A stretch of 51,926 nucleotides of DNA. It comes from an uncultured Pelagibacteraceae bacterium (lineage in GTDB: Bacteria; Pseudomonadota; Alphaproteobacteria; Pelagibacterales; Pelagibacteraceae). The DNA lies in contig CACJSJ010000007.1 of the NCBI GenBank assembly GCA_902596045.1, positions 1-51,926 on the forward strand. Reading direction: 5' to 3'. Positions 34,097-43,046 of this stretch are shown piece by piece (positions within the stretch are counted from its first letter, which is position 1; each line of letters opens with the position of its first letter). Position numbers and translations under genes: made by a program. The notes under the pieces were generated by a model. It saw nothing but the letters and a program-made list of their open reading frames with translations, had not been told where the DNA came from and did not search any database.

Positions 34097-34891
34097 ATGG
34101 CCTACGAAAGAAAATTTAAAATAGGTAAACCAATTTTAGAGGTGAATAATATTTCACTCGCTTTTGGAGGAGTAAAAGCTATTACTGATACTTCTTTTGA
34201 TGTACTTGAGCACGAGGTTAGAGCAATAATTGGACCTAATGGAGCTGGAAAAAGCTCAATGTTAAACTGCATTAATGGAATTTATAAACCTCAAAAGGGG
34301 ACTGTTTCTTTCAGGGGACAAGAAATAGCTAATATAACCCCAAATATTATGGCTCAAAAGGGTCTATCTAGAACATTTCAAAACTTAGCACTTTTTAAAA
34401 GAATGTCGGTTTTAGACAACATTTTAGTTGGCAGAAAACTTCATACAAAAACAAATTTTCTTGAGGTCGCTTTACAACTTCCTAAAGTAAAAAAAGAGGA
34501 AAAACAAAACAGAGATAGATCCGAGGAGATAATTAGTTTTTTAGAGATTGAAGATATTAAAGATACACCAGTTGGAAAACTTCCTTATGGATTACAAAAA
34601 AAAGTTGAGTTAGGTCGAGCTCTTGCAACTGATTCTTCAATAATTTTATTGGATGAACCAATGGCTGGGATGAATGTCGAAGAAAAAAGAGATATGTGTA
34701 GATTTATTTTAAAGGTAAATGATGAACTTGGTACAACAATGGTTTTAATTGAGCACGATATGGGAGTGGTAATGGATATATCTGATAGAGTTGTTGTACT
34801 TGACTATGGTAAGGTTATTGGTGATGGAACACCAGATGAAATAATGGCAAATCAAAAAGTAATTGATGCTTACTTAGGAGTTGAACACTAG
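34097..34891 (+). CDS. livG: Liv-type ABC transporter ATP-binding protein LivG
   Basis: Second ATPase subunit, 264 residues. Walker A GPNGAGKSSMLN near residue 47, the Q-loop LSRTFQNLALFKRMSV near 90, the LivG-type degenerate signature LPYGLQKKVELGRALA near 165 and Walker B IILLDEPMAGMN near 188, then the H-loop VLIEHDMGVV. The N-terminal extension YERKFKIGKPILEVNN is slightly longer than usual. Ends 9 nt before livH. Confidence 0.93.
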   Translation: MAYERKFKIGKPILEVNNISLAFGGVKAITDTSFDVLEHEVRAIIGPNGAGKSSMLNCINGIYKPQKGTVSFRGQEIANITPNIMAQKGLSRTFQNLALFKRMSVLDNILVGRKLHTKTNFLEVALQLPKVKKEEKQNRDRSEEIISFLEIEDIKDTPVGKLPYGLQKKVELGRALATDSSIILLDEPMAGMNVEEKRDMCRFILKVNDELGTTMVLIEHDMGVVMDISDRVVVLDYGKVIGDGTPDEIMANQKVIDAYLGVEH

Positions 34892-34900
34892 GATTAAAAT

Positions 34901-35809
34901 ATGGCAAATGAATTATTATTTTTTATGGAAGTTCTGGTTGGTGGTTTACTTGCCGGCACGATGTACTCTTTAGTTGCTTTAGGATTTGTTCTTATTTTTA
35001 AAGCTTCAGCAACATTCAACTTTTCACAAGGAGCTATGGTTTTTTTCTCAGTTCTTGCATTCTGTGGTTTCATGCAAGACTTTAATATACCTTTTGTACT
35101 CGCATTTATTTTAGCAGCTCTTTTGATGGTAGTGGTAGGTTTATGTACTGAAAGATTTGTTTTAAGACCTTTGATGAATGCCAGCGAAGATACAGTGTTA
35201 ATGGCTACAATTGGCTTAGGATATGTTTTAGAGGGACTTGCTCAAGCGGCATGGGGAGTAGAAGTAAGAAGATTAGATTTAGGCATAGGAGATTTCCCGG
35301 TGCCATGGATTGCAGATAATCTTAAACTATTTATTAGTGCTCTTGATATTACAGCTGGATTAGTTGCAGCTTTAATGATTATCGGTCTGTTTTTATTGTT
35401 CAAATATACAAAAATTGGATTAGGTTTAAGAGCTGTTGCAGACGATGCGGGAGCAGCGAGCTCAATAGGAATTCCTTTAAAACATATAATGTTATTAGTC
35501 TGGTCAGCTGCAGGTGTAGTTGCTTTGGTAGCTGGATGTATGTGGGGAGCTAGAGCTGGTGTTCAGTTTGCCCTTGTTGATCTTGCATTAAAAGCTTTAC
35601 CAGTCTTAATTATTGGTGGTTTCTCATCTATCCCAGGAGCTATTGTAGGTGGCTTAATTATCGGTGCGGTAGAGAAGGTATTAGAAGTATACATTGGACC
35701 GTTTTTTGGTGGCGCTATTGAAGGTTGGGCCCCTTACGTATTAGCAATATTCTTTTTACTATATAGACCAGAAGGTCTATTTGGAGAAAAAATTATCAGG
35801 AGAGTTTAA
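34901..35809 (+). CDS. livH: Liv-type ABC transporter permease LivH
   Basis: A 302-residue permease with eight or so helices. Marks: VGGLLAGTMYSLVALGFVLIFKASATFNFSQGAM in the first 50 residues, the coupling loop KIGLGLRAVADDAGAASSIGI near 175-195, LIIGGFSSIPGAIVGGLIIG near 230-250 and the C-terminal LLYRPEGLFGEK. All are standard for LivH. It pairs with the LivM that follows 3 nt later. Confidence 0.94.
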   Translation: MANELLFFMEVLVGGLLAGTMYSLVALGFVLIFKASATFNFSQGAMVFFSVLAFCGFMQDFNIPFVLAFILAALLMVVVGLCTERFVLRPLMNASEDTVLMATIGLGYVLEGLAQAAWGVEVRRLDLGIGDFPVPWIADNLKLFISALDITAGLVAALMIIGLFLLFKYTKIGLGLRAVADDAGAASSIGIPLKHIMLLVWSAAGVVALVAGCMWGARAGVQFALVDLALKALPVLIIGGFSSIPGAIVGGLIIGAVEKVLEVYIGPFFGGAIEGWAPYVLAIFFLLYRPEGLFGEKIIRRV

Positions 35810-35812
35810 TTT

Positions 35813-36883
35813 ATGAAACCAGTTTTTATGACTTATACAAAAAAAGACCTAACTAACTTAGCTGTTTGTATGGTTTTGAGTGTATTAATAATACCAACAT
35901 TTATAAAAACAGAATATTGGTATACCTCTATTTTAATCCCTTGGCTTTGCTTGGCTTTAGCTACAATTGGACAACAAATTGTTATGGGTTATACGGGACA
36001 ATTAGCTCTGGGTGCAGCTGGCTTTATGGCTGCAGGTGCTTTTGCTATGTTTAACCTTATTTTGCGAGTACCTGATCTTGGTTTTGTAGGTTCACTAATA
36101 GTGTCAGGTTTGATAGCTGCAGCCTTTGGAATTTTGTTTGGTCTACCAAGTTTAAAAGTAAGAGGAATTTATCTTATGGTAGCAACATTAGCCTCACAGT
36201 TTTTTATTATATGGATGATAGATAAATTTGGTTGGTTTAAAAACTACGACTCATCAGGAATTATAACTGCACAAGATATAGTTATCTTAGGAAAACCATT
36301 TACAACTCCATTAGCTATGTATTTTGTATGTTTGGCAGTTACCACGGTTTTAACTTTACTAGCGATGAATATGGCTAGAGGTAGTACAGGCAGGAACTGG
36401 ATGGCAGTTAGAGATATGGATATCGCTGCGGAGTCTATGGGGGTTTCACTATTAAGAACAAAAGTACAAGCATTTGCTATTAGTGCATTTTATTGTGGAG
36501 TTGCAGGTGCACTTTTTGCATTTTGTTATCTTAAATCTTTAGAGCCAGTTGCTTTTGATATCAAACTATCTTTTAAAATATTATTTATGTGTATTTTAGG
36601 TGGACTCGGTACTATAAATGGCGCATTTATAGGAGCTGCATTTATTTTGCTTTTTCCAGTTTTATTAAACGCTGTAGGAAACAATGTATTTCACGGAGCT
36701 ATTGATGCAACAATTATATCATCTATCGAACAAGTAATATTTGGTTTATTAATGATTATTTTCATGATCTACGAGCCTTTAGGAATGGCAAAACTTTGGG
36801 AGAATCTTAAGCAAAGTATAAGATTAAAATTATCTTCATCAGGTATTAAAAGTGTAAAATCCTCAGCTCAAAAAAGTGAATAA
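35813..36883 (+). CDS. livM: Liv-type ABC transporter permease LivM
   Basis: A 356-residue permease. Marks: GQQIVMGYTGQLALGAAGFMAAGAFAM near 60, LKVRGIYLMVATLASQFF near 115, the loop GRNWMAVRDMDIAAESMGVS near 197 and CILGGLGTINGAFIGAAFIL near 260. It completes the SBP-livF-livG-livH-livM operon. The last codons overlap an 84-nt frame encoding a small membrane peptide. Confidence 0.94.
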   Translation: MKPVFMTYTKKDLTNLAVCMVLSVLIIPTFIKTEYWYTSILIPWLCLALATIGQQIVMGYTGQLALGAAGFMAAGAFAMFNLILRVPDLGFVGSLIVSGLIAAAFGILFGLPSLKVRGIYLMVATLASQFFIIWMIDKFGWFKNYDSSGIITAQDIVILGKPFTTPLAMYFVCLAVTTVLTLLAMNMARGSTGRNWMAVRDMDIAAESMGVSLLRTKVQAFAISAFYCGVAGALFAFCYLKSLEPVAFDIKLSFKILFMCILGGLGTINGAFIGAAFILLFPVLLNAVGNNVFHGAIDATIISSIEQVIFGLLMIIFMIYEPLGMAKLWENLKQSIRLKLSSSGIKSVKSSAQKSE

Positions 36884-36959
36884 GAAGAAATTAATTTTTG
36901 CATTGATTGTAGGTATACTAATAGGTTTGCTTATTGAAAATAATTTTATAATTTCGTAA
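36876..36959 (+). CDS. Putative 27-residue single-span membrane peptide
   Basis: A GTG at 36876, overlapping the livM stop by 8 nt (GTGAATAA), opens a 27-codon frame ending TAA at 36957-36959. The peptide begins MNKKKLIFALIVGILIGLLI and ends in a polar tail, a typical basic-in single membrane anchor. It occupies nearly the whole gap before the convergent HPP gene. A similar tiny frame follows the first livM of the window, which raises the chance that both are real. No known family recognised. Confidence 0.45.
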   Translation: MNKKKLIFALIVGILIGLLIENNFIIS

Positions 36960-36963
36960 AGAA

Positions 36964-37440
36964 TTATTTTTGGCTTGGGTAAGACTTTTTCAAAATAAGC
37001 TTGTTAACAATTATTGCAAAAATAATAATTATAACCGATCCTGTAATTACAGGACTTAACAAGTAATCAAAAGATACACTACCAATAATTACTATTATGG
37101 GATTACCTCCTGCAGGTGGATGTGTAACATTTAATAGTATCATTAACCCAACTCCAAATCCTACTGCTAATGGTATTGTCAAAAAAATTGGTAATGGGAC
37201 AAAGTATAAAAAAAGTAAACCTACGATAGCTGTAACCAGATGACCAAAAAAAACATTTTTTGGTTGGGCAAATGGACTTTCAGGATATCCATAAAGTAGA
37301 ACCATTGATGATCCAAATGAGGCTAATAAAAATACTCCAAACTCAGTTCGGTAAGTTAAAAATGTTAATGTTGCTATTGTTATTATAGAAAATAGAGCAG
37401 CAATAAGTGATTTTTGTAAAGTAGATTTTGAAATATTCAT
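36964..37440 (-). CDS. HPP family integral membrane protein
   Basis: A 158-residue protein with four or five predicted helices. It carries the family-defining HPP motif in NVTHPPAGGNPIIVI near residue 103, plus ASFGSSMVLLYGYPESPFAQP near 40-60, where Ser/Pro residues are conserved. A plant member transports nitrite, but bacterial functions are mostly unknown. It lies 3 nt downstream of the IscU/NifU-like gene, so the two are co-transcribed, and is convergent with the Liv operon. Confidence 0.85.
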   Translation of the reverse strand: MNISKSTLQKSLIAALFSIITIATLTFLTYRTEFGVFLLASFGSSMVLLYGYPESPFAQPKNVFFGHLVTAIVGLLFLYFVPLPIFLTIPLAVGFGVGLMILLNVTHPPAGGNPIIVIIGSVSFDYLLSPVITGSVIIIIFAIIVNKLILKKSYPSQK

Positions 37441-37443
37441 AAT

Positions 37444-37842
37444 TTATTTTTTAATTGCTTTAAGGATTGTTCTTAATGGTAAAAGTAAACATTCTTTTCT
37501 ATTTAAGTTTTTTTTAATAAAAATTTCTTTAAAATCCTTCCAGTGTTTATCTATATTAACCTTTACATCATCAAATAATTTTTCACCATGAGTTATAAAT
37601 ATCTTTATTTCTTCAATACTTATATTCTTTATTTTTCTTGAGAGTAAACTTGCTGATGCTTGGCAATAAACACAAGATTTACATTGATAACCCATATCTT
37701 TGATTACATCATCTTTAATTATTAATCTTATTTCCATTTCATCTCCACACAGAGGGTTTTTATGTTTTGATTTGTGGGTAAAGTCTTCAATAATCTTATT
37801 ATTATCTGTATGTGATGCTATCTCCAAAATTTTGAGGTTCAT
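37444..37842 (-). CDS. IscU/NifU/SufU-like iron-sulfur scaffold protein
   Basis: A 132-residue NifU N-terminal-domain-like protein. The three scaffold cysteine positions are present: NPLCGDEMEI near residue 30 (with Asp two on), GYQCKSCVYCQASASLLS near 52-68 and the late RKECLLLPLR near 115. This spacing resembles SufU. It is not beside suf/isc genes here but is divergent (42 nt) from mobA-moeA, so it may support Fe-S/Moco enzymes such as the formate dehydrogenase (inference). First gene of a two-gene unit with HPP. Confidence 0.83.
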   Translation of the reverse strand: MNLKILEIASHTDNNKIIEDFTHKSKHKNPLCGDEMEIRLIIKDDVIKDMGYQCKSCVYCQASASLLSRKIKNISIEEIKIFITHGEKLFDDVKVNIDKHWKDFKEIFIKKNLNRKECLLLPLRTILKAIKK

Positions 37843-37884
37843 TATATTTCTTTAATTCAAATTTTAATGTTTTATATTTTGTAA

Positions 37885-38490
37885 ATGGATCATAACAATA
37901 TTTTACCCGTAGTACTAGCAGGAGGAAAATCTAAACGATTTGGTGAAGATAAATCACAAGTTAAATTAGGAGGAAAAATCCTTATTGATTATATTTTGTC
38001 AGAATTGATAGATGAATTTAATGAAATTCTTATTGTCGCAAATGACCCCATCAAACATCTATCATCAAATAAAATTAGAAAAATAAAAGATTTTAAAAAA
38101 GATCTTGGGCCGTTAGGAGGGATCTTTACTGCAATGAAATGGGCAAAAGATAAAAATAAGTCTTATAAATGGATTGCATCATTTCCTTCAGATACTCCAT
38201 TCTTTAAAAAGAATATTCTTAATAACTTTTTTGAAAAAGTTAATGAAAAAGAGAGTGAATTATTTTTTATGACATTTAATGATAAACGACACAATATATT
38301 TGGTTTATGGTCTACGAGTTTAATTGATCAGCTAGAAAAAGATTTAGAAAATGGATCAAGAAAAGTAGAAAAATGGTCTAATAATATTGGTGTAAAAACC
38401 ATTAATATGTCATTTGAAAAAGAAGATCCTTTCTTTAATATTAATACTCAAGAGGATTTAAAAAAAGCAAACAAAATCTTAAATGATTAA
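37885..38490 (+). CDS. mobA: Molybdenum cofactor guanylyltransferase
   Basis: Attaches GMP to molybdopterin to make the guanine dinucleotide cofactor used by formate dehydrogenase and other DMSO-reductase-family enzymes. 201 residues, with the nucleotide-binding signature LAGGKSKRFGEDKSQVKLGG at about 11-30, DLGPLGGIFTAMKWAK near 75 and FPSDTPFF near 101 containing the metal-binding Asp. It overlaps moeA by 8 nt. The substrate enzyme is probably the formate dehydrogenase in this window. Confidence 0.92.
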   Translation: MDHNNILPVVLAGGKSKRFGEDKSQVKLGGKILIDYILSELIDEFNEILIVANDPIKHLSSNKIRKIKDFKKDLGPLGGIFTAMKWAKDKNKSYKWIASFPSDTPFFKKNILNNFFEKVNEKESELFFMTFNDKRHNIFGLWSTSLIDQLEKDLENGSRKVEKWSNNIGVKTINMSFEKEDPFFNINTQEDLKKANKILND

Positions 38491-39730
38491 TTATCTACAA
38501 GCAAAAAAAATTTTAAAAAAAGCAAAAATTAAAATCAGAGATGAAGAAATCTTTATTAATGATTCTTTGAATAGAGTTGCATCAAAAGATATCCTATCCA
38601 CCTCTGATTATCCTTTAAGTGATAATGCTGCCTTTGATGGCTTTGTTATTAATTCAAATGATACAAAAGCTTTAAATAAAAAAAATATAAAACATTTTAG
38701 AATAATTGGATCAATTGCAGCAGGCAATAAACCTTTAAATAAAAAAGTTAAAAAATTTGCAACAGCAGAGATAATGACTGGTGGAGTAATTCCCAAAATG
38801 TTTAATACAATTGTTCCAATTGAACAAATTAATTTTTATCCAAATAAAAAAAATCCAAGATCAATTATTATTGATCAAAAGATAAGAAAATTTAATCATA
38901 TTCGTTTTAAAGGATCTGACTATAAAAAGAATCAACTTGTTATAAAAAAAGGTACAATTATTCGATCGAACCATATTTTAGCACTAAAAACATTAGGTGT
39001 TAAAAAAATTAAAGTTAAAAAGAAATTAAATATTTTATTTTTTTCTACAGGTAATGAAATTTCTAATTCTGATACTATTCCAAGTTGGAAAGTAAGAAAT
39101 TCAAATAACTATTATATTAGAAGTTTGAATAATAACTTTTTATTTAATTTTAAAGATGGCGGTATTTTAAAAGATCATCATCAACTATTATTTAAATCTA
39201 AAATTAGTAAAATGATTAAATCTAATATAGATATGATTATTACATCAGGAGCTGTCTCTGCTGGAAAGTTTGATTATGTACCAAATGTTGTTAAACAATT
39301 TAAAACCTCTCATTATTTTAAAAGTGTGATGATAAGACCAGGAAAACCAGTGTTATTTGCAAAAATAAAACAAAAAGCAATATTTGGTTTGCCAGGAAAT
39401 CCAATTTCATCCGCTGCATGTTTCAGATTTTTTGTTTATCCTTTTATTGAAAATATTTTAAATATTAACAATGAAAAACCAATCAAAGCATCTTTAAAAA
39501 ATAATTATGAAAAAAATAAAAATTTTACAAGATTTATAAAAAGTAAACTAATTACAACTCAAAATGGTAAATTGGAAGTAGAGTTATTACCTGGTCAAGA
39601 GTCGTTTAGAATTAACTCTTTTGTAAAATCAAATATATGGGCAGTACTACCCCAAGGCCAAACTAAATTTAAAAAAGGTCAAATTATCGATTGTTTTTTC
39701 CCTAACTTCCCTAATAAAATTTTTGATTAA
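38483..39730 (+). CDS. moeA: Molybdopterin molybdenumtransferase
   Basis: Inserts molybdate into adenylylated molybdopterin. 415 residues, with the MoeA N-terminal SDNAAFDGFVINSND near residue 48, the domain-III nucleotide/molybdopterin region LFFSTGNEISNSD near 188, TSGAVSAGKFDYVPNVV near 254 and IRPGKPVLFAK near 284, GLPGNPISSAACF near 304. The protein is unusually rich in Lys, Asn and Ile, as expected from the base composition. Coupled to mobA. Confidence 0.92.
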   Translation: MINYLQAKKILKKAKIKIRDEEIFINDSLNRVASKDILSTSDYPLSDNAAFDGFVINSNDTKALNKKNIKHFRIIGSIAAGNKPLNKKVKKFATAEIMTGGVIPKMFNTIVPIEQINFYPNKKNPRSIIIDQKIRKFNHIRFKGSDYKKNQLVIKKGTIIRSNHILALKTLGVKKIKVKKKLNILFFSTGNEISNSDTIPSWKVRNSNNYYIRSLNNNFLFNFKDGGILKDHHQLLFKSKISKMIKSNIDMIITSGAVSAGKFDYVPNVVKQFKTSHYFKSVMIRPGKPVLFAKIKQKAIFGLPGNPISSAACFRFFVYPFIENILNINNEKPIKASLKNNYEKNKNFTRFIKSKLITTQNGKLEVELLPGQESFRINSFVKSNIWAVLPQGQTKFKKGQIIDCFFPNFPNKIFD

Positions 39731-39781
39731 AGAGCTGAAATTATGTTGTAGTTCTAAATTTTTAGAATTATTCTCCCGCGA

Positions 39782-40687
39782 ATGCTTGAATTAAGAAATC
39801 CAAAAGTAGCTATTCCAGTTGTTTTATTTGCAGGAATTTTATGGTCCTTTGGACCCTTGGTAGTTAGATATATGGATAGTCCTAACCAAGTACCATGGCA
39901 GTATATATTTGGACGAGGGCTTACTATCTTTATCATACTTAATCTTTACTTATATTTTGAAGAAGGAGTTAAATTTTGGAAAAATTATTTAAAAATAGGT
40001 GCATCTGGAATAATAGGTGGTTCAGGCCTTGGTATTGCAATGATCTCATTTATTTACTCTATTACAAATACCACTGCTGCAATTACTTTATTATGTTTAG
40101 CTGCTATGCCTTTTTTTACAGCACTCTTAGCATTTATTTTTTTAAAAGAACAAATTTCCCTAAATGTTTGGATATCAATAGTTATTGCGACGATTGGGAT
40201 TATAATAATGGCTTTTGGAAACACTGGAGAAAATTCTCTTATTGGATTTATTTTTGGAATAACTTCTTCTGTAGGTTTTTCTATTTTTTCTGTAACATTA
40301 AGATGGAGGAAAGAAACACCCAAGTTTACAACAGTTGCCTTCGCTGGATTATTTTGTTTTGTTTTTGCAACAGCTATGATTTTATTGAAAGGACAGGTTT
40401 TTTTTTCAACCAGTTATAATAGTTCATTATTTTCATTACATGGTACTTTAGTTTGTCTCGGACTAATTTTATATTCTATTGGTTCTAAAGCAATCCCTGC
40501 TGCTGAATTAACTTTACTTTCTTTAACAGAAGTAATTGGTGGAATTTTTTGGGTATGGTTACCTTTATTTGGTATTAACGAGGTACCAGATACAAATACT
40601 ATTATTGGTGGTTTCTTTTTATTTATATCTTTATTTTATTACAGTTTGATTATGAGATGGAATAAAAGATATATTGGATTAAATTAA
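39782..40687 (+). CDS. EamA/DMT-family transporter in the creatinase operon
   Basis: A 301-residue, ten-helix protein of two EamA repeats: FAGILWSFGPLVVRYMDSPNQVPWQYIFGR in helices 1-2, LAFIFLKEQISLNVW closing repeat 1 and LTLLSLTEVIGGIFWVWLPL in repeat 2. It ends 17 nt before the creatinase gene and shares its strand, so it may move the guanidino compound, a product such as sarcosine or urea, or an amino acid; this is inference from position only. Confidence 0.85.
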   Translation: MLELRNPKVAIPVVLFAGILWSFGPLVVRYMDSPNQVPWQYIFGRGLTIFIILNLYLYFEEGVKFWKNYLKIGASGIIGGSGLGIAMISFIYSITNTTAAITLLCLAAMPFFTALLAFIFLKEQISLNVWISIVIATIGIIIMAFGNTGENSLIGFIFGITSSVGFSIFSVTLRWRKETPKFTTVAFAGLFCFVFATAMILLKGQVFFSTSYNSSLFSLHGTLVCLGLILYSIGSKAIPAAELTLLSLTEVIGGIFWVWLPLFGINEVPDTNTIIGGFFLFISLFYYSLIMRWNKRYIGLN

Positions 40688-40704
40688 TTTCATAGGTAAA
40701 TCAA

Positions 40705-41922
40705 ATGGAAAGACCTGATTTTTTTACATTAAAAAATGGAGAAAAAGCAAAACTTCCTTTTTCAAATAACGAATATAACAAAAGAGTTACTAAGCTTAGG
40801 TCGCTAATGGATAAAAATAATCTAGATATGATTATTTTAACATCTATGCACAATATCGCTTATTACACAGGTTTTATTTATTGTTCTTTTGGAAGACCAT
40901 ATGGTTGTGTGATAACTGAAAATAAAATTTCTACTATTTCAGCAAATATTGATGCAAGTCAGCCTTGGCGTAGATCGCACTGTGATAATGTAATTTATAC
41001 TGACTGGAAAAGAGATAATTTTTTAAGAGCAATAGTATCTATTATAGGAAGAGATGAGCCTCCAAAAAGAATTGGTATTGAAAATGATCATGTAACACTA
41101 GAGATGAGAGAAAAAATAGGATCTATATTCACTTTTTCAGTTTTTAGCGATATTTCTAAAGATTTAATGAAGTTAAGAATGATAAAATCTAAAGAGGAAA
41201 TAGAGATTATTAAAAATGGAGCAAGAATAGCCGATATGGGAGGTGAAGAAATTGTAAAAAATATTCGAGAGGGCAATACAGAGTTAGAAATTGCTATTGC
41301 TGGTAGAGATAAAATGGAAAGAGAAATAGCCAAAACTTATCCAGACGCAGAATATATGGACACTTGGGTTTGGTTTCAATCTGGAATTAACACTGATGGA
41401 GCTCACAATCCAAAAACAAACAGAAAATTATTAAAAGGTGATATTTTATCATTAAATACTTTTCCAATGATTTCAGGTTACTACACAGCTTTAGAAAGAA
41501 CTTTATTTGTTGATCATGCAGACGATGCATCTTTAAAAGCCTGGGAAGCGAATGTAAAAGTTCACAAAAGAGGTCTAGAACTTATTAAACCAGGTGTTAA
41601 ATGCTCAGATATTTGTTATGAGCTTAATGAACTTTTCGCTGAACTTGGATTTCTTCAATTCAGAACTTTTGGTTATGGTCATTCATTTGGTATGCTCTCT
41701 CATTTTTATGGTAGAGAAGCTGGATTAGAGCTAAGAGAGGATATTGATACAGTGCTTGAAGAAAACATGGTAGTTTCAATGGAACCAATGATTATGATTC
41801 CAGAAGGTAATCTCGGTGCAGGTGGTTATCGCGAACATGATATCTTAGTGATTGGAAAAGATACTGTAGAAAATATTACAAAATTTCCTTTTGGTCCTGA
41901 ATACAATATTATAAGAAACTGA
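40705..41922 (+). CDS. Creatinase (creatine amidinohydrolase)
   Basis: Hydrolyses creatine to sarcosine and urea. The 405-residue chain follows the Pseudomonas creatinase along its full length, not just the M24 'pita-bread' fold: YYTGFIYCSFGRPYG near 53, SANIDASQPWRR at 79-90, WFQSGINTDGAHNP at 223-236 and GAGGYREHDILV near 371. Residues aligned (from memory) to the creatine site are present: Phe62, Arg64, His234, Tyr260, Glu264, Arg337, Glu360, His378. M24 metal-ligand clusters are not intact, as in true creatinases. Guanidinoacetate is an alternative substrate. Second gene of EamA-creatinase-amidinotransferase, 4 nt before the latter. Confidence 0.88.
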   Translation: MERPDFFTLKNGEKAKLPFSNNEYNKRVTKLRSLMDKNNLDMIILTSMHNIAYYTGFIYCSFGRPYGCVITENKISTISANIDASQPWRRSHCDNVIYTDWKRDNFLRAIVSIIGRDEPPKRIGIENDHVTLEMREKIGSIFTFSVFSDISKDLMKLRMIKSKEEIEIIKNGARIADMGGEEIVKNIREGNTELEIAIAGRDKMEREIAKTYPDAEYMDTWVWFQSGINTDGAHNPKTNRKLLKGDILSLNTFPMISGYYTALERTLFVDHADDASLKAWEANVKVHKRGLELIKPGVKCSDICYELNELFAELGFLQFRTFGYGHSFGMLSHFYGREAGLELREDIDTVLEENMVVSMEPMIMIPEGNLGAGGYREHDILVIGKDTVENITKFPFGPEYNIIRN

Positions 41923-41926
41923 TATT

Positions 41927-43042
41927 ATGAGTGGAAATAAAACAATCGTTAATAGTTGGAACGAGTGGGATCCTTTAAAACATGTAATTGTTGGTCGAGC
42001 AGACGGCACATGTATTCCAGCACCAGAGCCTGCATTAGATGCGAAAGTTCCTGAGGATAGTGATATGAGAGGTCAATTTGGACCTAGAACTAAAGATACA
42101 GTTGATAAAGCTAACCAACTTTTAAATGATTTTTCAAATATGCTTGAAAAAAAAGGTATTAAGGTAGATCGACCAACTCCATTAGATTTTAATCAAAAAA
42201 CATCAACACCTGATTGGGAAGCCGAAACTATGTTTGGTTGCATGCCTCCGAGAGATGTTTTGCTAACTGTTGGAAATGAAATTTTAGAGGCAACAATGAG
42301 TTATCGATGTCGTTGGTTTGAATATCTTTGTTACCGACCTTTATTAAAAGCATATTATGATGCTGATCCTAATATGAGACATGAATCAGCTCCGAAACCA
42401 AGATTAACTGATGCAGATTATAGAAAAGATTATCTTTCAGAAAAAATTGGTGTTCAAAAAAGATTGGAGTGGACAGAAAAGAAATATTTTGTAACTACAG
42501 AAGAAGAACCATTATTTGATGCAGCTGATGTGTTAAGATTTGGTAAAGATTTAGTTGTACAACATGGTTTTACAACTAACTTAAAGGGAATTGATTGGTT
42601 AAAAAGACATTACAAAGATCATAGAGTTCATGCTGTTAATTTTCCTGGTGACCCGTACCCAATTCATATAGATGCAACTTTTACTCCAGTCAAAGAAGGA
42701 TTAATTATTAATAATCCTCAAAGAAGACTTCCAATAGAACAAAGAAAGTTATTTGAAGATAATGGTTGGGAAATTATTGACAGTGCTCAACCTGCACATA
42801 ATGAGCCACCACCTTTATGCTATTCATCAACATGGCTATCAATGAATGTTTTAGTTCTAGATCCAAAAACAGTATGTGTAGAAAAAAGTGAAATTTATCA
42901 AGCAGAACAACTAGATAAACTTGGAATGGAAGTAATACCAGTAGAACTTAGAGATGCCTATGCATTTGGTGGTGGACTTCACTGTTGTACTGCAGACGTT
43001 TACAGAGAAGGAATATTAAAAGATTATTTTCCAAAACAGTAA
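41927..43042 (+). CDS. Glycine amidinotransferase (AGAT-like)
   Basis: Transfers an amidino group from arginine to glycine to give guanidinoacetate and ornithine; the reaction is reversible. 371 residues. Matches the AGAT family along its length: WNEWDPLKHVIVGRADGTC at 11-29, PPRDVLLTVGNEILEATMSY near 107-126, the acidic catalytic segment FDAADVLRFGKD near 197-208, catalytic His247 in YPIHIDATF and nucleophile Cys353 in GGGLHCCTADVYR. Other amines than glycine cannot be excluded, since streptomycin and cyanotoxin amidinotransferases share the fold. No guanidinoacetate methyltransferase is visible, so classical creatine synthesis is not indicated in this window. Starts 4 nt after creatinase. 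Confidence 0.92.
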   Translation: MSGNKTIVNSWNEWDPLKHVIVGRADGTCIPAPEPALDAKVPEDSDMRGQFGPRTKDTVDKANQLLNDFSNMLEKKGIKVDRPTPLDFNQKTSTPDWEAETMFGCMPPRDVLLTVGNEILEATMSYRCRWFEYLCYRPLLKAYYDADPNMRHESAPKPRLTDADYRKDYLSEKIGVQKRLEWTEKKYFVTTEEEPLFDAADVLRFGKDLVVQHGFTTNLKGIDWLKRHYKDHRVHAVNFPGDPYPIHIDATFTPVKEGLIINNPQRRLPIEQRKLFEDNGWEIIDSAQPAHNEPPPLCYSSTWLSMNVLVLDPKTVCVEKSEIYQAEQLDKLGMEVIPVELRDAYAFGGGLHCCTADVYREGILKDYFPKQ

Positions 43043-43046
43043 AATT

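Noticed and set aside
39752..39767. TTCTAAA/TTTAGAA hairpin after moeA as a terminator
   Set aside because: The loop is only two bases if fully paired and the stem is all A/T but for one pair on each side; stability would be poor.
40705..41922. Generic Xaa-Pro aminopeptidase (M24 peptidase)
   Set aside because: Creatinase-specific sequence runs the whole length and substrate-site residues align, unlike metal-dependent aminopeptidases.
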